From the NCBI GenBank assembly GCA_963995525.1, contig OZ023214.1:31741518-31805517 (forward strand): DNA of 64,000 nucleotides, in the 5' to 3' direction. The notes beneath the pieces are model-generated. The model was not told where the DNA came from. It was given only the letters and a program-made list of their open reading frames with translations, and made no database searches. Below are positions 1-14,240 of the stretch, piece after piece. A program made the position numbers and the translations under genes. This DNA is from Escarpia spicata (lineage: Eukaryota; Annelida; Polychaeta; Sabellida; Siboglinidae). How positions within the stretch are numbered: position 1 is the stretch's first letter; the number at the start of each line of letters is the position of its first letter.

Positions 1-959
1 CCCAACCAAATTGGCAAAATGTCTTTCAGTTTCAGATTCCTTGAAGGTACAGTTTTTCACCTTGCAAATTGTGGTTCTGTGCCTCTCTGAAAAGTTTTGT
101 TTCATAACTTTAATACATGTCTATATTTACTATGTACACCTATATAATTCAGCTTGTTTAGCTATAAAGCTATAAATAAAAAAAATCTTTATTATATCAG
201 TATGACCAAAATGTTCAATATTTATTGTAAATGCATAACATTTATAATCCAATCGAATATAATAACATTAGTATTCCATAATTTATTATTATTATAAAAA
301 AATTATTATTAAACTTGATAATCCAATTAAATATAACAAACTGATTATACAATGTATAAGGTTCTCGAAGGTCTGGTAGTTCACAAAAGTCAAGATGTTG
401 CCAGCTGATTCTGCTACATTGAAGAGTGCTATTTCCTAGTGTCTTTGTTGAACTTAAAATAGCATCAGTTAAGAACATTCCTGAACTCAGCGATTGGCCG
501 AGATTCAGAATAAACATCATGCTTGTTGTGTTTTTTGTAAACTGCATATATATTTATTCATCACTGACACACAGGTATCCATCCCCATATGTTAAAACTT
601 CCCCAGACACTCACACACGTGCACACACGCACGCACACACACACACACTCGCATGCGTGCATGCATTCACATGCATGCAAACATGCATACACATATGCAC
701 GCATAGATGGATGCACAAACAATTTCTATAACACTCATTTAGTTCTTACCGATTCTGACCACAAGAAAATTGCTAAATTATATTTTTAATCATAAATGTT
801 AAACTATTCATTTTAAAATATAATTTTACTTTACATATACATATCCTTCTTTACACAAGATTCATATTATCTAAGTGCTGTGTACTCACAAAAATCCTCC
901 ATCAACCATATACTTAGTACAACTACACTCTTTAAAAGGCATTTCCTACACCTTTCAAT
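1..959. other. AT-rich intergenic DNA with a CA-rich microsatellite
   Basis: No gene is recognised. The DNA is AT-rich. A CA/CG purine-pyrimidine tract near 600-712 mixes ACAC runs with GCATGC-type steps. The short open frames over it read only low-complexity Thr/His/Ala or Cys/Met strings and are not genes. Confidence 0.6.
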
Positions 960-1600
960 TTTGATACGGTCCCCTGAAAATGGAACTGCGTGGATTCCGC
1001 TGCTCGCCTGTTTCCTCTTGTACGAGTTTTATGGAAACGCATCCGCTCGCCTGTAATCGGAGCTGAAACAAGCAATCATTTGCGCATGAGTAATGCGTTG
1101 TGGCACACCATTGTCGCTTGGTTTTAATGACAAAGGTATTCTGCTAAGTCGCTGCAGTGCGTCTAATGACAGCGATAGTCTTCTGATACAATCAATCTCC
1201 ATCCCGCGACGTGTAGAATGTTCACAGTTTTGCACCTTCGCGACGTTCTGCGCTGGCATAAATGTGACGACAACTTTCCGATTAGGTTTCGCGCATGTAT
1301 ATCAATCACACTGGTGGAAGACACTCGAGGCTCAATAAAATTAACAGAGGCAGACAAAGGAACCAGGAGCAGCATACAGTGGCGACAAACACTTCACACG
1401 TCTCCTGGTCAACTGTTGTTGTGAAGCATATTGCCACAAACGATCGCGTTATTCTAGTTGGGGGTGGGGTTTCACCTGGAACCTTTATCACTTGGCACCG
1501 GAACACGGGTGGGAACTTTCACACCCCAGGGGAAAGCACCGGAAAGTTGAGGGAGGGAAGGGGTTCAGTGGAGATATCGATCTGTTTGTGATGTGTTGTT
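960..1600. other. CpG-containing, less AT-rich block, function unknown
   Basis: This block has visibly more C+G and more CpG than its surroundings, for example the stretches near 1015-1060, 1190-1290 and 1430-1560. Several overlapping open frames of 66-98 codons exist on both strands, but none resembles a known domain and none stands out over the others. It could be a distal promoter or a 5' non-coding exon of the zinc-finger gene downstream, or a decayed mobile element. No splice or promoter signal decides between these. Confidence 0.3.
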
Positions 1601-2279
1601 GAATTTATTAACTCCGTTTATCCCACGCATGTCTCTGACTTCTGTTATTCTACTGCTGAAAGTGGTCTAAAAGATTGTCGAATGTTTTGATCAATGTTCC
1701 ATGATCACTTTTCCATGAGTTATATCTGCCTGTATATGACTACTGCAAAAATAAATTAAATTACTAAGTATGATAATGTTTTAAATGAGTATACATTAAA
1801 CATTCGTAGTAGTTATTAAATAATATGTTACTGAAGTATTGCAGGAGAATCTGATACAGTATAAATCAAACCTTGACATTAACTTCCAGAGAGATATTCA
1901 CAGTGCAGGTGAACATCATAAACATCAGTCTTGCATTAACCTAATGCGTGACACATTATATATAATGAGATTGATTCTCAGAATGAGTGCATTTGGTACA
2001 TTTGCTTAAATAACTATGACAGGAATGTATCTAGCATCTATTACTCTTAGTAGTCTTCAGCATTAACCTTTAGCCAGTTTATTTTATATTAATTTAAAAG
2101 GACTTATACATTTTGGGAAATTTTATTTGTTTGGATGACTTTAATGTAATTTTACACACCTAATTTGGTGTTAATTATTGATGTTATGTTATTAGAACTT
2201 ACTAGTTTTTCGCATGTCTAATTTTTGTAAATTTGATTAACTTTGGGGTTTTAATTGACTTGATTTACTGATGCTGTCT

Positions 2280-3570
2280 TGATAGTGGAACATACTTTTT
2301 GTTGGTGGCCGAGTTCTAAGTACCTAAAATCAGTTAGTTTTTAGAGTCGAACATGTCACAAGACTATATTTAGCGTACAAATATTTCAGTTTTGTGGTTG
2401 AATTTATTTTTGTCATATTAGTAGTGGAACATATTGGTTGTTAAGCTGTGTGTGTCTCTGTGATGAGTCGACATGGCATTTTAACTCACATCAGATATCT
2501 CTGGAGTGTCAGCTTCATTTTGTGATTGAATTTGCTTAGTTAGGCCATTTTGGTAGCTGAACACATCTCTTTCAATTGTTGAGTTGTGTGTATAAGTGAT
2601 TCCAACAACTACAGGAAGGCAGTTTTGGAATTGAACATTGGCACAAAACGTTAGTAAAAATTGTGAGAGTTGTGGAATTTCATTCTGCGGTTTTCGGCTT
2701 TGTGTTTTGTGAGTGGATTAGTTTACGCCATCAGGATAGGGGAACCTACTTCATAAGCTGAGCAGTGGGGTTTTGAACATCACTTGGCACAAGACATAGT
2801 TGTGTGAATTTGGGAATTTCATTCTGCGGGTTTTGCGTTATGTGGTTGGATTTATTTATGCCATGTTAATTGGTAGTGGAACCTATTTCATAAGTTGTGC
2901 AGTGGAGTTTTGAACATTGGCACAGAACGTTATAGTTGTGTCACTTTTGGAATATCATTCTGCGGGTTTCAGCTTCATGTTTTTGATTGGATTTGTTTGT
3001 GTGATCTTGGTAGTGGAACCTATTTCATAAGCTGTGCAGTGGAGTTTTGAACATTGGCATAACACGTTATAGTTATGTGAATTCTGCAATTTCATTCTGC
3101 TGGTTTCAACTTCACATTTTGCGATTGGATTTGTTTATGACGTCTTGGTAATGGAACCTATTTCATAAGCTGTGCAGTGAAGTTTTGAACACTGACACAA
3201 AACGTTATTGTTGTGTGAGTTGTGGAATTTAATTATGCGGGTTTCATCTTCACGTTTTGCCATTGGATTTATTTATGCCACCTTGGTAGTGGAACCTATC
3301 TGATGAGTTGTGCAGTGGAGTTTTCAACACTGCATGGCACAAAATGTTATTGTTGTGTGAGTTTTTAAATTTCATTCTGTGGGTTTCAGCTCCACGTTTT
3401 GCGATTGGATTAGTTTATGCCATCATTGTAGTGGAACAGTTGATTATTGGCACGACTTAAGACAGAAGTTGTGTGAGTTTCATTTTGGGGTTTCAACTTT
3501 TTTTGATTGGATTTCTTTATGCCAACTTGGTAGTGGAAACCTATTTGATGAGTTGTGCAGTGGAGTCGGT
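2280..3570. repeat. Degenerate tandem satellite, period about 138 bp
   Basis: A landmark of the form GGTAGTGGAACCTATTTCAT followed by AAGCTGTGCAGTGGAG recurs near 2874, 3009, 3147, 3286 and 3530. More diverged versions sit near 2284, 2420, 2550, 2740 and 3428. Each is followed by a GAACATTGGCAC-like block and then TTTCATTCTGCGGGTTTC. Spacing of the well-kept copies is close to 138 bp. About nine copies are present, the middle ones best conserved. No coding potential. Confidence 0.8.
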
Positions 3571-3959
3571 TGAACTACAGCATCGCGGCGACGCAAGTGC
3601 AACTGGAGACAGTGCCATGACACGTCTCTCCTGCAGCCACCACCGCTCACAACCGCCAGGTGTGACATTGTCTGATTGGGTGTCTCAAGGAAGCTGCCAG
3701 CACTAGACACTGTCACCTGCCGGTTGAGCCAAGGTGACAGATCATAGGTAGATATCAGTGAGATATTCCAGGTGTGCCACATCGTCTCTCCGTCGTTACC
3801 ACTGTTGGCGAGTCATACAATCGGCAGGGCTAGCACCTGAGTGGTTGTACTGGAGCACTCTCTGCTGTGCTGCCACTCCTAGTGTCTGCTTCTATACGCA
3901 GTCTTGTCTCTGCATGGTTTGTGTGTTCACTGTACACACATGCTCATCCCCACGTGTGA
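3571..3959. other. CpG-containing spacer between two satellite arrays
   Basis: This less AT-rich interval separates two arrays with unrelated units. It has short open frames on both strands (up to about 120 codons running rightwards into the next array) with no recognisable domain. It could be a non-coding exon or plain spacer. Confidence 0.3.
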
Positions 3960-4970
3960 TCACTCCAGTTTGTTGTTGGCGTATGACAGGACAGTTGTCT
4001 ACAGGTATTTCTTTTTGTCATTGTTCTGTAATAGTAAATTTAGTCTTTTCAGTCTCAGAATGTCTATTTAATATCGTATCATTTGTTTCAAAAATTGGGC
4101 AACATTTCTCCAGATGCAATTACACTTAATGACAGGAGTGCTGTCTACAGGTATTTCTTTCTGTCATTGTTCACTGTTTTGTAATAGTTAAGTGAGTCTT
4201 GTATGTCTCAGAATGTCTTAATATTGTATCACTTGTATCTAAGATTGGGCAACATTTTCCCACATGTTGACATGTTGGTGACTTAATGGCAGGATCGCTC
4301 CCGTCTGCTTGTGGCTTAATTAGAAAAGGACAGTTGTCTATAGGTATTTAATATATTTAGTATTCTGTAACAAATATCTCATATCGTTTGTTTCTAAATT
4401 GGGCAGAATTTCTGCACATGGAACCACTTTGTGCAGTCTGTTGATGGCTTATATTGTCAACAGCTATCGTTTTCTCATGACAGTTTGTTTGTTGCTTAAT
4501 GACAGGACAGATATTCCTTTTTGTCATTATTCTGTTACCTGCAGATAATTCTTTTAAATCTCACATCTGTTTTAATTATGTTCTGTTTGATTCTGAAATT
4601 ATATATTTCTCTTTTATAAGTCACAAGTTTGCTTGTGACTTATAAAAGGACAGTTGTCTACAGGTATTTCAATGTGTCAGTGTTCTGTAACAAACAGTAA
4701 AGTGATTATTTTCAATCCCAGATTGTCTTTTTAAAACTCAAATAATTTGTGTCTTAATTGGACATTTGTCTTCACAGGTGATCCTGCCAGTCTGTTACTG
4801 GCTAATGTCAGGAAAGTTGTCTACAGGATATCCTTTTGTCATTCATTGTCCATTGTTCTGTAACAGTGGAGTGATTCTTTTCACTCGCATAAAGTCTGTT
4901 TTAATCCCAGATCATTTGTTTCTAATTAAAATTAGAATTTTTTTGTTAATAGGCATGTGATTTTTAATTG
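3960..4970. repeat. Second degenerate tandem array, period about 150-180 bp
   Basis: The block GACAGGACAGTTGTCTACAG followed by GTATTTCTTTTTGTCATTGTTCTG recurs near 3985, 4130, 4325, 4500, 4648 and 4805. Each is followed by a TTTTCAGTCTCAGAATGTCT-like stretch and then TTGGGCAACATTT. Copy spacing varies from about 145 to 195 bp. The unit is unrelated to the 138-bp array to its left. A perfect hairpin lies inside it at 4612-4647. Confidence 0.75.
4612..4647. repeat. Perfect 16-bp inverted repeat with 4-nt loop
   Basis: Arms 4612-4627 and 4632-4647 are exact reverse complements (TTTTATAAGTCACAAG and its complement) around the loop TTTG. The hairpin sits between two copies of the surrounding satellite. 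No U-tract or gene context suggests a terminator. Confidence 0.85.
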
Positions 4971-5029
4971 TAGCTTCTTGTTTGTTTGTTGTCATATGAG
5001 GTGTATAACAGAATCATTGGAATGCACAT

Positions 5030-6090
5030 TTTAAGACAGACAACTACATCAGTATTTTATGCAAGTTCACTTGTATGAAATAACTATAATTGCTATGTCC
5101 ATGATGTCAATGTTCACTTGTATAATTGGAATTGTTCAGTTTAAGACATATACTTTATTTATATAAAATATATAGAATTGCAAAATTAAAAACAAACTTT
5201 CACTTGTGTAAAATACATAGAATTGCTAAGTTTAAGACATAAACTTTCACTTACACCTAAAATTGCTAAGTTGAAGAAATACATTTAATAAGTTAACACA
5301 TAATCTTTCACTTATATAAAACAAATGGAATTGATAACTGTCACTTGTGTGAATAAATATAATTGATAAGTTGCAAACAAAAACTTTCACTTGTAAAAAT
5401 TAAATAACTAGAATTTATAAGTTGGAGACAAAAACTGCTACTTGTATAAAGTACCTAAAATTGCTAAGTTCAAGAAAGACATGTAATAAGTTAAGACATA
5501 AACTGTCACTTGTACAGAATAACTAGACTTGATATGTTGAAAACAAAAACTTTTACTTACATGAAATAACTAGAATCGATAAGAATTGAATACAAAAATT
5601 TTAAATTATATGAAATAACTAGGATTGTTAAGTTGGAGACAAAAACTTTCACTTGTATAAAATAACTAGAATTGCAAAATTGAAGGCAAACTTTCATTTG
5701 TATAAAATAACTAGAATTGCTAAGTTGAAGACATAAACATCACTTGCATAAAATAACTATTGCCTTGTATAAAATACATAAAATTGCTATGTTAAAGATA
5801 TACACTTAATTAGTTAAGACAAACTTTCTCTTGTATAAAATACATAAAATTGTTAAGTTGAAGAAATATATTTAATAAATTAAAACATCAGTTTCCAATT
5901 GTATGAAATAACTAGAATTGATAAGTTGAAAACTAAAAGTTTCACTTGTATAAAATAAGTAAAAATGCTAAGTTGGAGATAGAACTGTCACTTGTACGAA
6001 TAAATAGAACTGCTAAGTTGGAAACATAAACTTTTACTTATGTCGAATAATTAGAACTGCTAAATTGTAGACAAGAACTTATTAACACAA
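5030..6090. repeat. Third tandem array, AT-rich, unit about 50-60 bp
   Basis: The pattern ACTTTCACTTGTATAAAATA, ACTAGAATTGCTAAGTTG, AAGACA(T)AA recurs roughly every 50-60 bp with many small indels. The clearest copies are near 5215, 5395, 5490, 5650, 5705, 5830, 5950 and 6030. No reading frame of note. This is the third unrelated satellite in a row, directly abutting the second. Confidence 0.75.
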
Positions 6091-7790
6091 AGTGTCATTA
6101 TTCAAAGGCTCCCCATCAGATGTAGACAGTGCATTGTGTGTCCACGGTTGCCTTCCGCGGTCGGGTTTCTATTCTGTCACTTCAGTGCCATCCCACAACA
6201 CACAAACACCTACTGAATAAATAACTCTTAAGTGGGCATGTGAAAACCAAATCCAGTTAGTGGAATAATGAGCTGTTGAGGCATAGTCTTATATGTGACT
6301 GCCGAATCGCGGTGCCAAGTTAGGTGAGGCAGGTAAATGCTAAAGCTGCAGACGGCGATCAGCGAGTAAACAGGACTCGGTAGACTTTGACACAATGACG
6401 TAGTCAGTATTCTAAGGATGTGGCCTTATTTAATTCATCAACTTGCGCAGGTATGCGTGATTAAAAGAACACTGGATGTCTGTCTTAGTGGGTCTTGTTG
6501 CCGTGAATTCTGTGATACTCTTGCTGCGGCCGTATCGTTTGTGTGATTTATTGAGGTAACTGATGTATTGTGTGTGAATATTTGTTACATGGTTTAATTC
6601 TTGTGTACAGGCACTAGGTTATTAATTAACTATGTAATTAATTAAGTGTGCTATTCAGCTGTCAGATGATCAGTTTGATTTAGAGTGTGGATTCCGTACA
6701 TGTGCTTGTGTGCGTGTGCATGTGTGCATGTTAGTGAATGTATGTATTTGAGTGTTTTATGGTTTTTTGTGTAATTGTAGAGCTTTTTATAATTTCATTG
6801 ACCACCACCATACTTTTAAATACACTTCATTGTAGGAAGCTGTAATGAAAATAATTGCTAGGAATAAATACATTTTCACTAATAAAAAGTAAATTTACAA
6901 TTATTATCTATAGGTAGAAATTGTCTAAATATAAGTGCATCCCTTGTCCAAGCAAATGTATAGAAATGTGAACCCTTAAACTAGTGCATGCATTAAAAAC
7001 AAAGTCTTATTAGAGAACATAGTTAAAACCAATTAGAGCCATCTACCCCCAGTACTCATAAGACATGCCCCTTATTCTCATGAGTTCATCAAACAAATAC
7101 TAAATTATCTATTATATAGACCCGAGACACCAGTTTAAAACAGAAGAACATCTGTCATGGAAACTATGCTAACCACCCAAGTATATTGTGTCGATGGCTG
7201 CTTTAATTTAATACCACATTATGTTCCTGGTACGACTGTCACACGGGCATTGTGTTTGCAGAGAAACAGATGTTTGTGTCGATGCAAAACAGCAGAGTCC
7301 AGCTGCTATAATGGGACACTGATAGAGACACGAATGTAATAATGATGTTGTGTCACACCATTGTGATAGTGCTGTGTCTTACGCAGCTGCTTAGCTGCAG
7401 CAGCAGTATAGCCAGCACTCGCAGCTGTGGGCAGTGGCAGCCCCGGGGCTAACCCGTGGAAGACAGGCTTGTTATCTTTAAGTTATGAGTTGGTGCCAGA
7501 TGCAGCACAGATTTTAAATGGTGTGTAAAAATGCCACAAGACCTTTCTGTAGCTGTGACGGTCCATTTAGCAAGTAATTGCTCCCATTCGAGTCAGGTCT
7601 AAATTCACATTAGTTTTAATGTTTGTATGTGCCTAATTAAGGCACATACAGATCGCTGCCGGTATCTTGAGATCAGTTCTGTGGTGTGTAAGTTAAATTG
7701 GGACACTGTTGGTTATGACAGATGACAGGGTGTGTATTAAAACTGGTTGTAATTGTCCATGTCTCATTGGTATTGTGGAGTGTTCTACTT
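6091..7790. other. Gene-less stretch with one short perfect inverted repeat
   Basis: I see no exon with flanking splice signals and no recognisable protein. At 7624-7650 there is a perfect 10-bp inverted repeat, TGTATGTGCC and its complement, around the palindromic spacer TAATTAA. A GT-rich patch lies near 6700-6750. Otherwise unremarkable. Confidence 0.5.
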
Positions 7791-7947
7791 AAAATGTGAA
7801 AGTGGAAGGGAGAGAGGGAGGAGTAGGAAGGGAAGAGAGGGAAGAGGGAGGGGGCAAAGATGGGATGGAGTGAGAAGAGGAATGGAGGGAAACAGGGGGA
7901 GGAGAGACATACAGAGGGATGGAAGAGATTGGAAAGGAAGCAAGATA

Positions 7948-7949
7948 AA

Positions 7950-8017
<68 letters not shown>
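7948..8017. repeat. (GA)n microsatellite
   Basis: About 35 uninterrupted GA dinucleotides, inside a wider purine-only region beginning near 7795. On the opposite strand it is (TC)n. Confidence 0.95.
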
Positions 8018-8020
<3 letters not shown>

Positions 8021-8244
8021 GAGGGAGACAGAAGGGTTGAGAGGAGAGGGTCAGGGCAACATGAAGACTGGTAGAGCTAGAGAACAAAAGGATGATGGGG
8101 AAAAACATTGAAGGAGGGGGATTTAAGGAGAGAGTGGAAGGCATGTGGAGAGAAGGAAGGACAGGGAGATAGGAGCAGAAGGTGAGACGGGAAGTGAGGC
8201 GTGGATGGAGAAAGAAGGCATATAGGGAAGGTGGGAGAGGATTA

Positions 8245-9135
8245 AGGTATGAAGATGGGGAGAGGAGGAAGCTATGAAGAGGGGGAGAGGAGGAAGGTGT
8301 GAAAAGGGGGAGAAGAAGAAGGTATGAAGAGGGGGAGAGGAGGAGGGTATGAAGAGGGGAAGAGGAGGAAGGTATGAAGAGGGGGAGAGGAGGAAGGTAT
8401 GAAGAGGGGGAGAGGAGGAAGCTATGAAGAGGAGGAAAAGAGGAAGGTATGAAGAGGGGGAGAAGAAGAAGGTATGAAGAGGGGGAGAGGAGGAAGGTAT
8501 GAAGAGGGGAGACGAGGAAGGTATGAAGAGGGGAAGAGGAGGAAGGTATGAAGAGGGGGAGAAGAGGAAGGTATGAAGAGGAGGAAAGGAGGAAGGTATG
8601 AAGAGAGGGAGAGGAGGAAGGTGTGAAGAGGGGGAAAGGAGGAAGGTATGAAGAGGGGGAGAGGAAGAAGGTATGAAGAGGAGGAAAGGAGGAAGGTATG
8701 AAGAGGGGGAGAGGAGGAAGGTGTGAAGAGGGGCAGAGGAGGAAGGTATGAAGAGGGGGAGAGGAGGAAGGTATGAAGAGGGGGAGAGGAGGAAGGTATG
8801 AAGAGGGGGAAAGGAGGAAAGGAGGAAGGTATGAAGAGGGGGAGTGGAGGAAGGTATGAAGAGGGGGAGAGGAGGAAGGTATGAAGAAGGGGAGAGGAGG
8901 AAGGTATGAAACGGGGGAGAGGACAAAGATATGAAGAGGGGGAGAGGAAGAAGGTATGAAGAGGGGCAGAGGAGGAAGGGATGAAGATGGGGAGACGAGG
9001 AAGATATGAAGAGGGGGAGACGAGGAAGGTGTGAAGAGGGGGAGACAAGGAAGGTATGAAGAGGAGGAAGGTATGAAGAGGGGGAGAGGAGGAAGATAAG
9101 AAGAGGGGGAGAGGAGGAAGGTATGAAGAAGGGGG
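8245..9135. repeat. 25-bp purine-rich minisatellite, about 35 copies
   Basis: The unit is close to GGTATGAAGAGGGGGAGAGG followed by AGGAA (25 bp), repeated with single-base changes and small indels. The plus strand is almost all purine. The minus strand is open in all three frames, giving overlapping frames of up to 461 codons. These read Pro/Ser/Leu-rich strings with a 25-residue superperiod, because 25 is not a multiple of 3. That is a composition effect, not evidence of a gene. Confidence 0.95.
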
Positions 9136-9199
9136 ATAGGAAAGAAGGGAGAGAGAGGGGAGATACGCATGGCTAGGAGGGGGAGTGGGAAGGAAGGGA

Positions 9200-10040
9200 G
9201 GATGGGTGGGGTAGAGCTAAAGAGGAGGTGGTAAGTGAGAGCATCAGTAGTACATAAAGTGAGTTGGCGAGTCCTACAAAAGTGAGAAGGGAGGAGATGG
9301 CCTGGGACACATGGTGACAGACAGAAGGGAAAGAGTGGAGAGCCTGGGAAAAAAACAGGGCCTATGGGATGAGAGATCAGGAGAGTTATACACAGTAGGA
9401 GAGAACATGCAAGAGGTCGTTCTGAGACTCCCAGGTAAGGTCTAACTGTCCTGCCGCATGTGTGTAGCCTTCAATGACAGATCTTTATCAGGCCGGCCGT
9501 ACACTGCCATGTCTCAGGGGCTATTTTCACAACTGGTGTTTCTGCCAGGCCAGAAAAAGCCCCAGATATATATCTGGAGAGTGCAAGGAGTTGGAATGGC
9601 ATTCACCCGCACCGTGCCTCTTGCTTTCAATATCTGCGGCATCGTCGTCGTGTAGACATCGTTACGACTCGCTGTGCACGGAGCAACGGCTTTAAGCCAG
9701 TACAAAACATGGGATAGCATTATAGTGTTGCATGTAAGGAAACTTTCATCAGGTGGATGACTCCAGCCGCAGACAGACATTAGTGTAAGTGACTCTTACA
9801 GCTATAATATGTTTTATCCAGAATGTCATCCGTACCGGTGGTGTCGGCCATCCAAATAATGATGTGTCAAGTTTTTACGTGAGTGGCACCATGTGGTGTA
9901 GTCATGCGTGTGTGCGTGTATACCGAGGCGTCATATTTTTTATAATTATATGTGTGTGTGTGTACATGGGTGACAACTTTTGTATTGCTTATCGATTCTG
10001 AGAATGACCAATGATTTTGTTCAAGGATTTAGGCGGAAAA
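9200..10040. other. Gene-less stretch after the minisatellite
   Basis: Some CpG-bearing sequence lies at about 9440-9680. Open frames of 65-88 codons on both strands show no recognisable domain. No exon can be supported. Confidence 0.4.
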
Positions 10041-10130
10041 GAAATTAACATATTATATGTTATATATTTACACATGCAAACATGCATGCACTCACACAAA
10101 CAATATATATATAAGCATATATATACAATA

Positions 10131-11395
<1,265 letters not shown>

Positions 11396-11399
11396 AATA

Positions 11400-13960
11400 T
11401 TATACCTAGTTGTAATGATGATGCCTAGTCTTCCTATAGTGCAGCTTGTCCCTGTCACCAAGGAGTGTTTGATGGCCCCTAGTGGGTGGAGTCAAGGAAG
11501 CCACCGAGATCCCTTACACTCACGCCTATGTCACACAGGTGCTACAAATGCATATTATTTATTGAAATTGGCAAACTTTACATGTAATGACTGTCGGATG
11601 TGCCGTATCGGTTTCATATGCACGGTAATGCAAGAGGTGTTGACGCTGTTGACTTAAGCACCTCATCCCATATTGTTATCACTCTTGTCATGTCTTTGTT
11701 TGCCTGCACCCGCACCCACGTTGTAACTCTGTATGCATGTGCAGACGTGCATGCATGCTTGCGTGATTAGAGTGTGCGTACTTGCATGCATACGTACATG
11801 CATTTGCGTGTGTGCTTGAGAGTAATAAATTGAGATTGCTAGCAAGGACAGACAGTGAGCAGGTACTATTTCATTAGTATGTTTCTGTTTTCTGTCATTG
11901 TTGGTAATGTTCCTACAGCGCCTACCTATTCAAGTCTCAAGTTCCCATTCTTCGGCTAATGCAGTTATGTACTTAGTTTTTATGGGGAAAGTGATAAAAC
12001 AGCATCCGTGTTGTCACATTTGTCTTATAAAATAATCTGAGCCGAGTGTTCTCATTATGTTGTTTTGGTAAACAATTCTGAATTGTCTTAGATCACGCGG
12101 TGCCGTCTTCAGGCAGAATTTCCCTGAACATTGTCTCCAGTCGAGTTCCAATTATCCCTCTCGCCAGTGGGTTACAGGGCCCTGGGCTGTGCCACTTGGA
12201 GGGGCATTCTTCCGCACACAATGGCTAACAGAGCCACTACTGCTGTCTTCCGTCGTTCAGCCACATGGCTATTACTTCGATGAATGCCTCCCTTCTGGCA
12301 GTGCCTGTGAGACGCTGCACCACAAAACCTGTTTTTGAAAACCAAATCGTGTCTGTTTAGTTGGCTCAACGAACAGATAATTTTGATTTGAGTGCCACGT
12401 TGAGTGGATGTCGGAATACTTGGAGACACGTTCACACTTGCATAACAAAAGACATATACAGCTGGATATGGCCTTGAAATGCCATTAACAACTTCACATG
12501 TGTCCATTACATGGAAATATACACCAGTGTGTTTGTGAAAAACTGAGTTGGTTTCACCAACTTTTGCCAGAAGACCCAAGCGAGATTATAGAGATTTAAT
12601 CTCCAGGAGCGTGTGCTGGTGGTGGTTCTCCTTACCTAAATTCTTGAGAGTGACTCTGAAAAGATATTGACCAACAAGATAAGCATGTGATAGTTGCTGC
12701 TGGTCTGAATAAATAACAGCCTTTTACTGGCCCATAGAATTTGAGAATGTTCATAGGTCAAGCACACTTTCTCCCAGAATGTTTGTTCGAGAGTTGGTAA
12801 ACAGAAAATAGGCAAGTTTATTGGCAACTTTGCGGTACCATATAGGTTTTATTAGGACACAAATTATTTTGCAAGGCGCCCCAATGAAAGTGATCAAACA
12901 TTTTTGTGTGTAAGAGTAATTTTCCTCGATATGGTTTACGAAAATTCTGTTTTATCTATTGCCTGGTAAATGTTTTTTTTCTTCATGTTTATGTCATCAA
13001 TATTTAAGTATTATTTGACTGAATAAGAACTTGACCAACAGTGCCCTGTGGTCAGCATGTATTTGACCAACAACACGATAACATTTCGGGCCACTCGACT
13101 TTGTCCTTGGCGAGATGACAGAGATATGGCATTGTGTGAGTTGGCATGAGAATACAAGAGTGCCTCGTGAATCGGCATTTTTCACATAGGCCCCTTTCTT
13201 TCACCGATGCCAATTCAGTGGCACTGTGGCATGCATTCTATGTCGCTGCATTCACCCGTCACCCTGTCACCAGCGAGTCTGCGATGATCGACCGTGTTTA
13301 CCGGCCGGGGTTTTGTTCAGGTGCAACCTTTGAGGCCTCCAATATTGCACAATCTCCACTGGTGTGTGTCTGCCGATCTACATATGATTGTGCCATGTTT
13401 GTGACCCAAGTGTGGTGCCCATATATTGTTGTTGCCGCTGCCACCGTTATTCCAGTGCCCTGGCAGAGTCCATGAAGAGACGGTGATGTCGTTCTATGGT
13501 TCCTCCTAATGGTATATGGCAAGTACGGTGAACCGGGGTGAGCTGAGGTGGAAACGATTGTGTCTCACGGATGTTCTGGAGCTAACAGACCCCCCGTATG
13601 AGAGCAGAGTATGCATTCAAGTCAGGGTTGAAAGGTAGGGGGCGAATTACTCTGTACAAGACAGCTGTTAATTAAAACGGTTGTCATGGTGCCAAATTTG
13701 TGTTACTTTAGGGTCATGCAGTTATTAAACGCTGGGGCGTTTTAACTCTTTTTATAGAATGCTGGAGGTGAAGTTATACCAGCACTTCTCGAGTATCAAG
13801 GTCAGTTTTATATGAATTGCGACTACAGTAGTGATGCCTGACTTAATCAGGTTTTCAAGTTTTTGGGTCTAAAGTGTACATAGCATTACTGCATGTAATA
13901 ATGCCTCAGTTTTTATTGACTTTTTGTGTGAAATAATCAGATAACAAAGTTAAGTATGGA
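11400..13960. other. Gene-less stretch, no supported exon
   Basis: I looked at the larger open frames at 12172-12579 (minus, 135 codons) and 13146-13475 (plus, 109 codons). Neither resembles a known family or has convincing splice context. Another GCATGC/CA-rich patch lies near 11700-11820. Confidence 0.45.
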
Positions 13961-13989
13961 ATGGAGCCAGCAGCATTAATTTCCTGTAG

Positions 13990-14240
13990 TTTTAAAAAAC
14001 TATATATATCTGGAATAGGTGCAAAAGTCAAGAGTATTGCATTTGGGTATTACAGTATTGCATTACTCAATTACATGATTATGTGTGTTGCAAAGTATTA
14101 CAATATTAACTACAGTACTGCATATATTTACAGCACTTTCAAAAGTATTGCATATACTAAAAGTACTTTTGCAGTACAAATATTACTGTTACGGTATAAA
14201 TTATATTTGGTGTTATTTCACAGTACCCCAGGTAGCTTAA
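13990..14240. repeat. AGTATTGCA-rich imperfect repeats
   Basis: Words such as AGTATTGCAT, TACAGTATTGCA and AAAGTATTGCATATAC recur at irregular 20-45 bp spacing. The same vocabulary returns on the far side of the SINE at 15290-15800, so the two blocks may once have been one array. Confidence 0.5.

Noticed and set aside
7785..9170. Minus-strand open frame of 461 codons, Pro/Ser/Leu-rich, plus two overlapping ones
   Set aside because: It is read from a 25-bp pyrimidine minisatellite that lacks stops in any frame. All three frames are open, there is no domain and no splice or promoter context.
12172..13475. Frames of 135 (minus) and 109 (plus) codons as hypothetical genes
   Set aside because: No domain similarity, no codon periodicity visible by eye, and no convincing splice borders.
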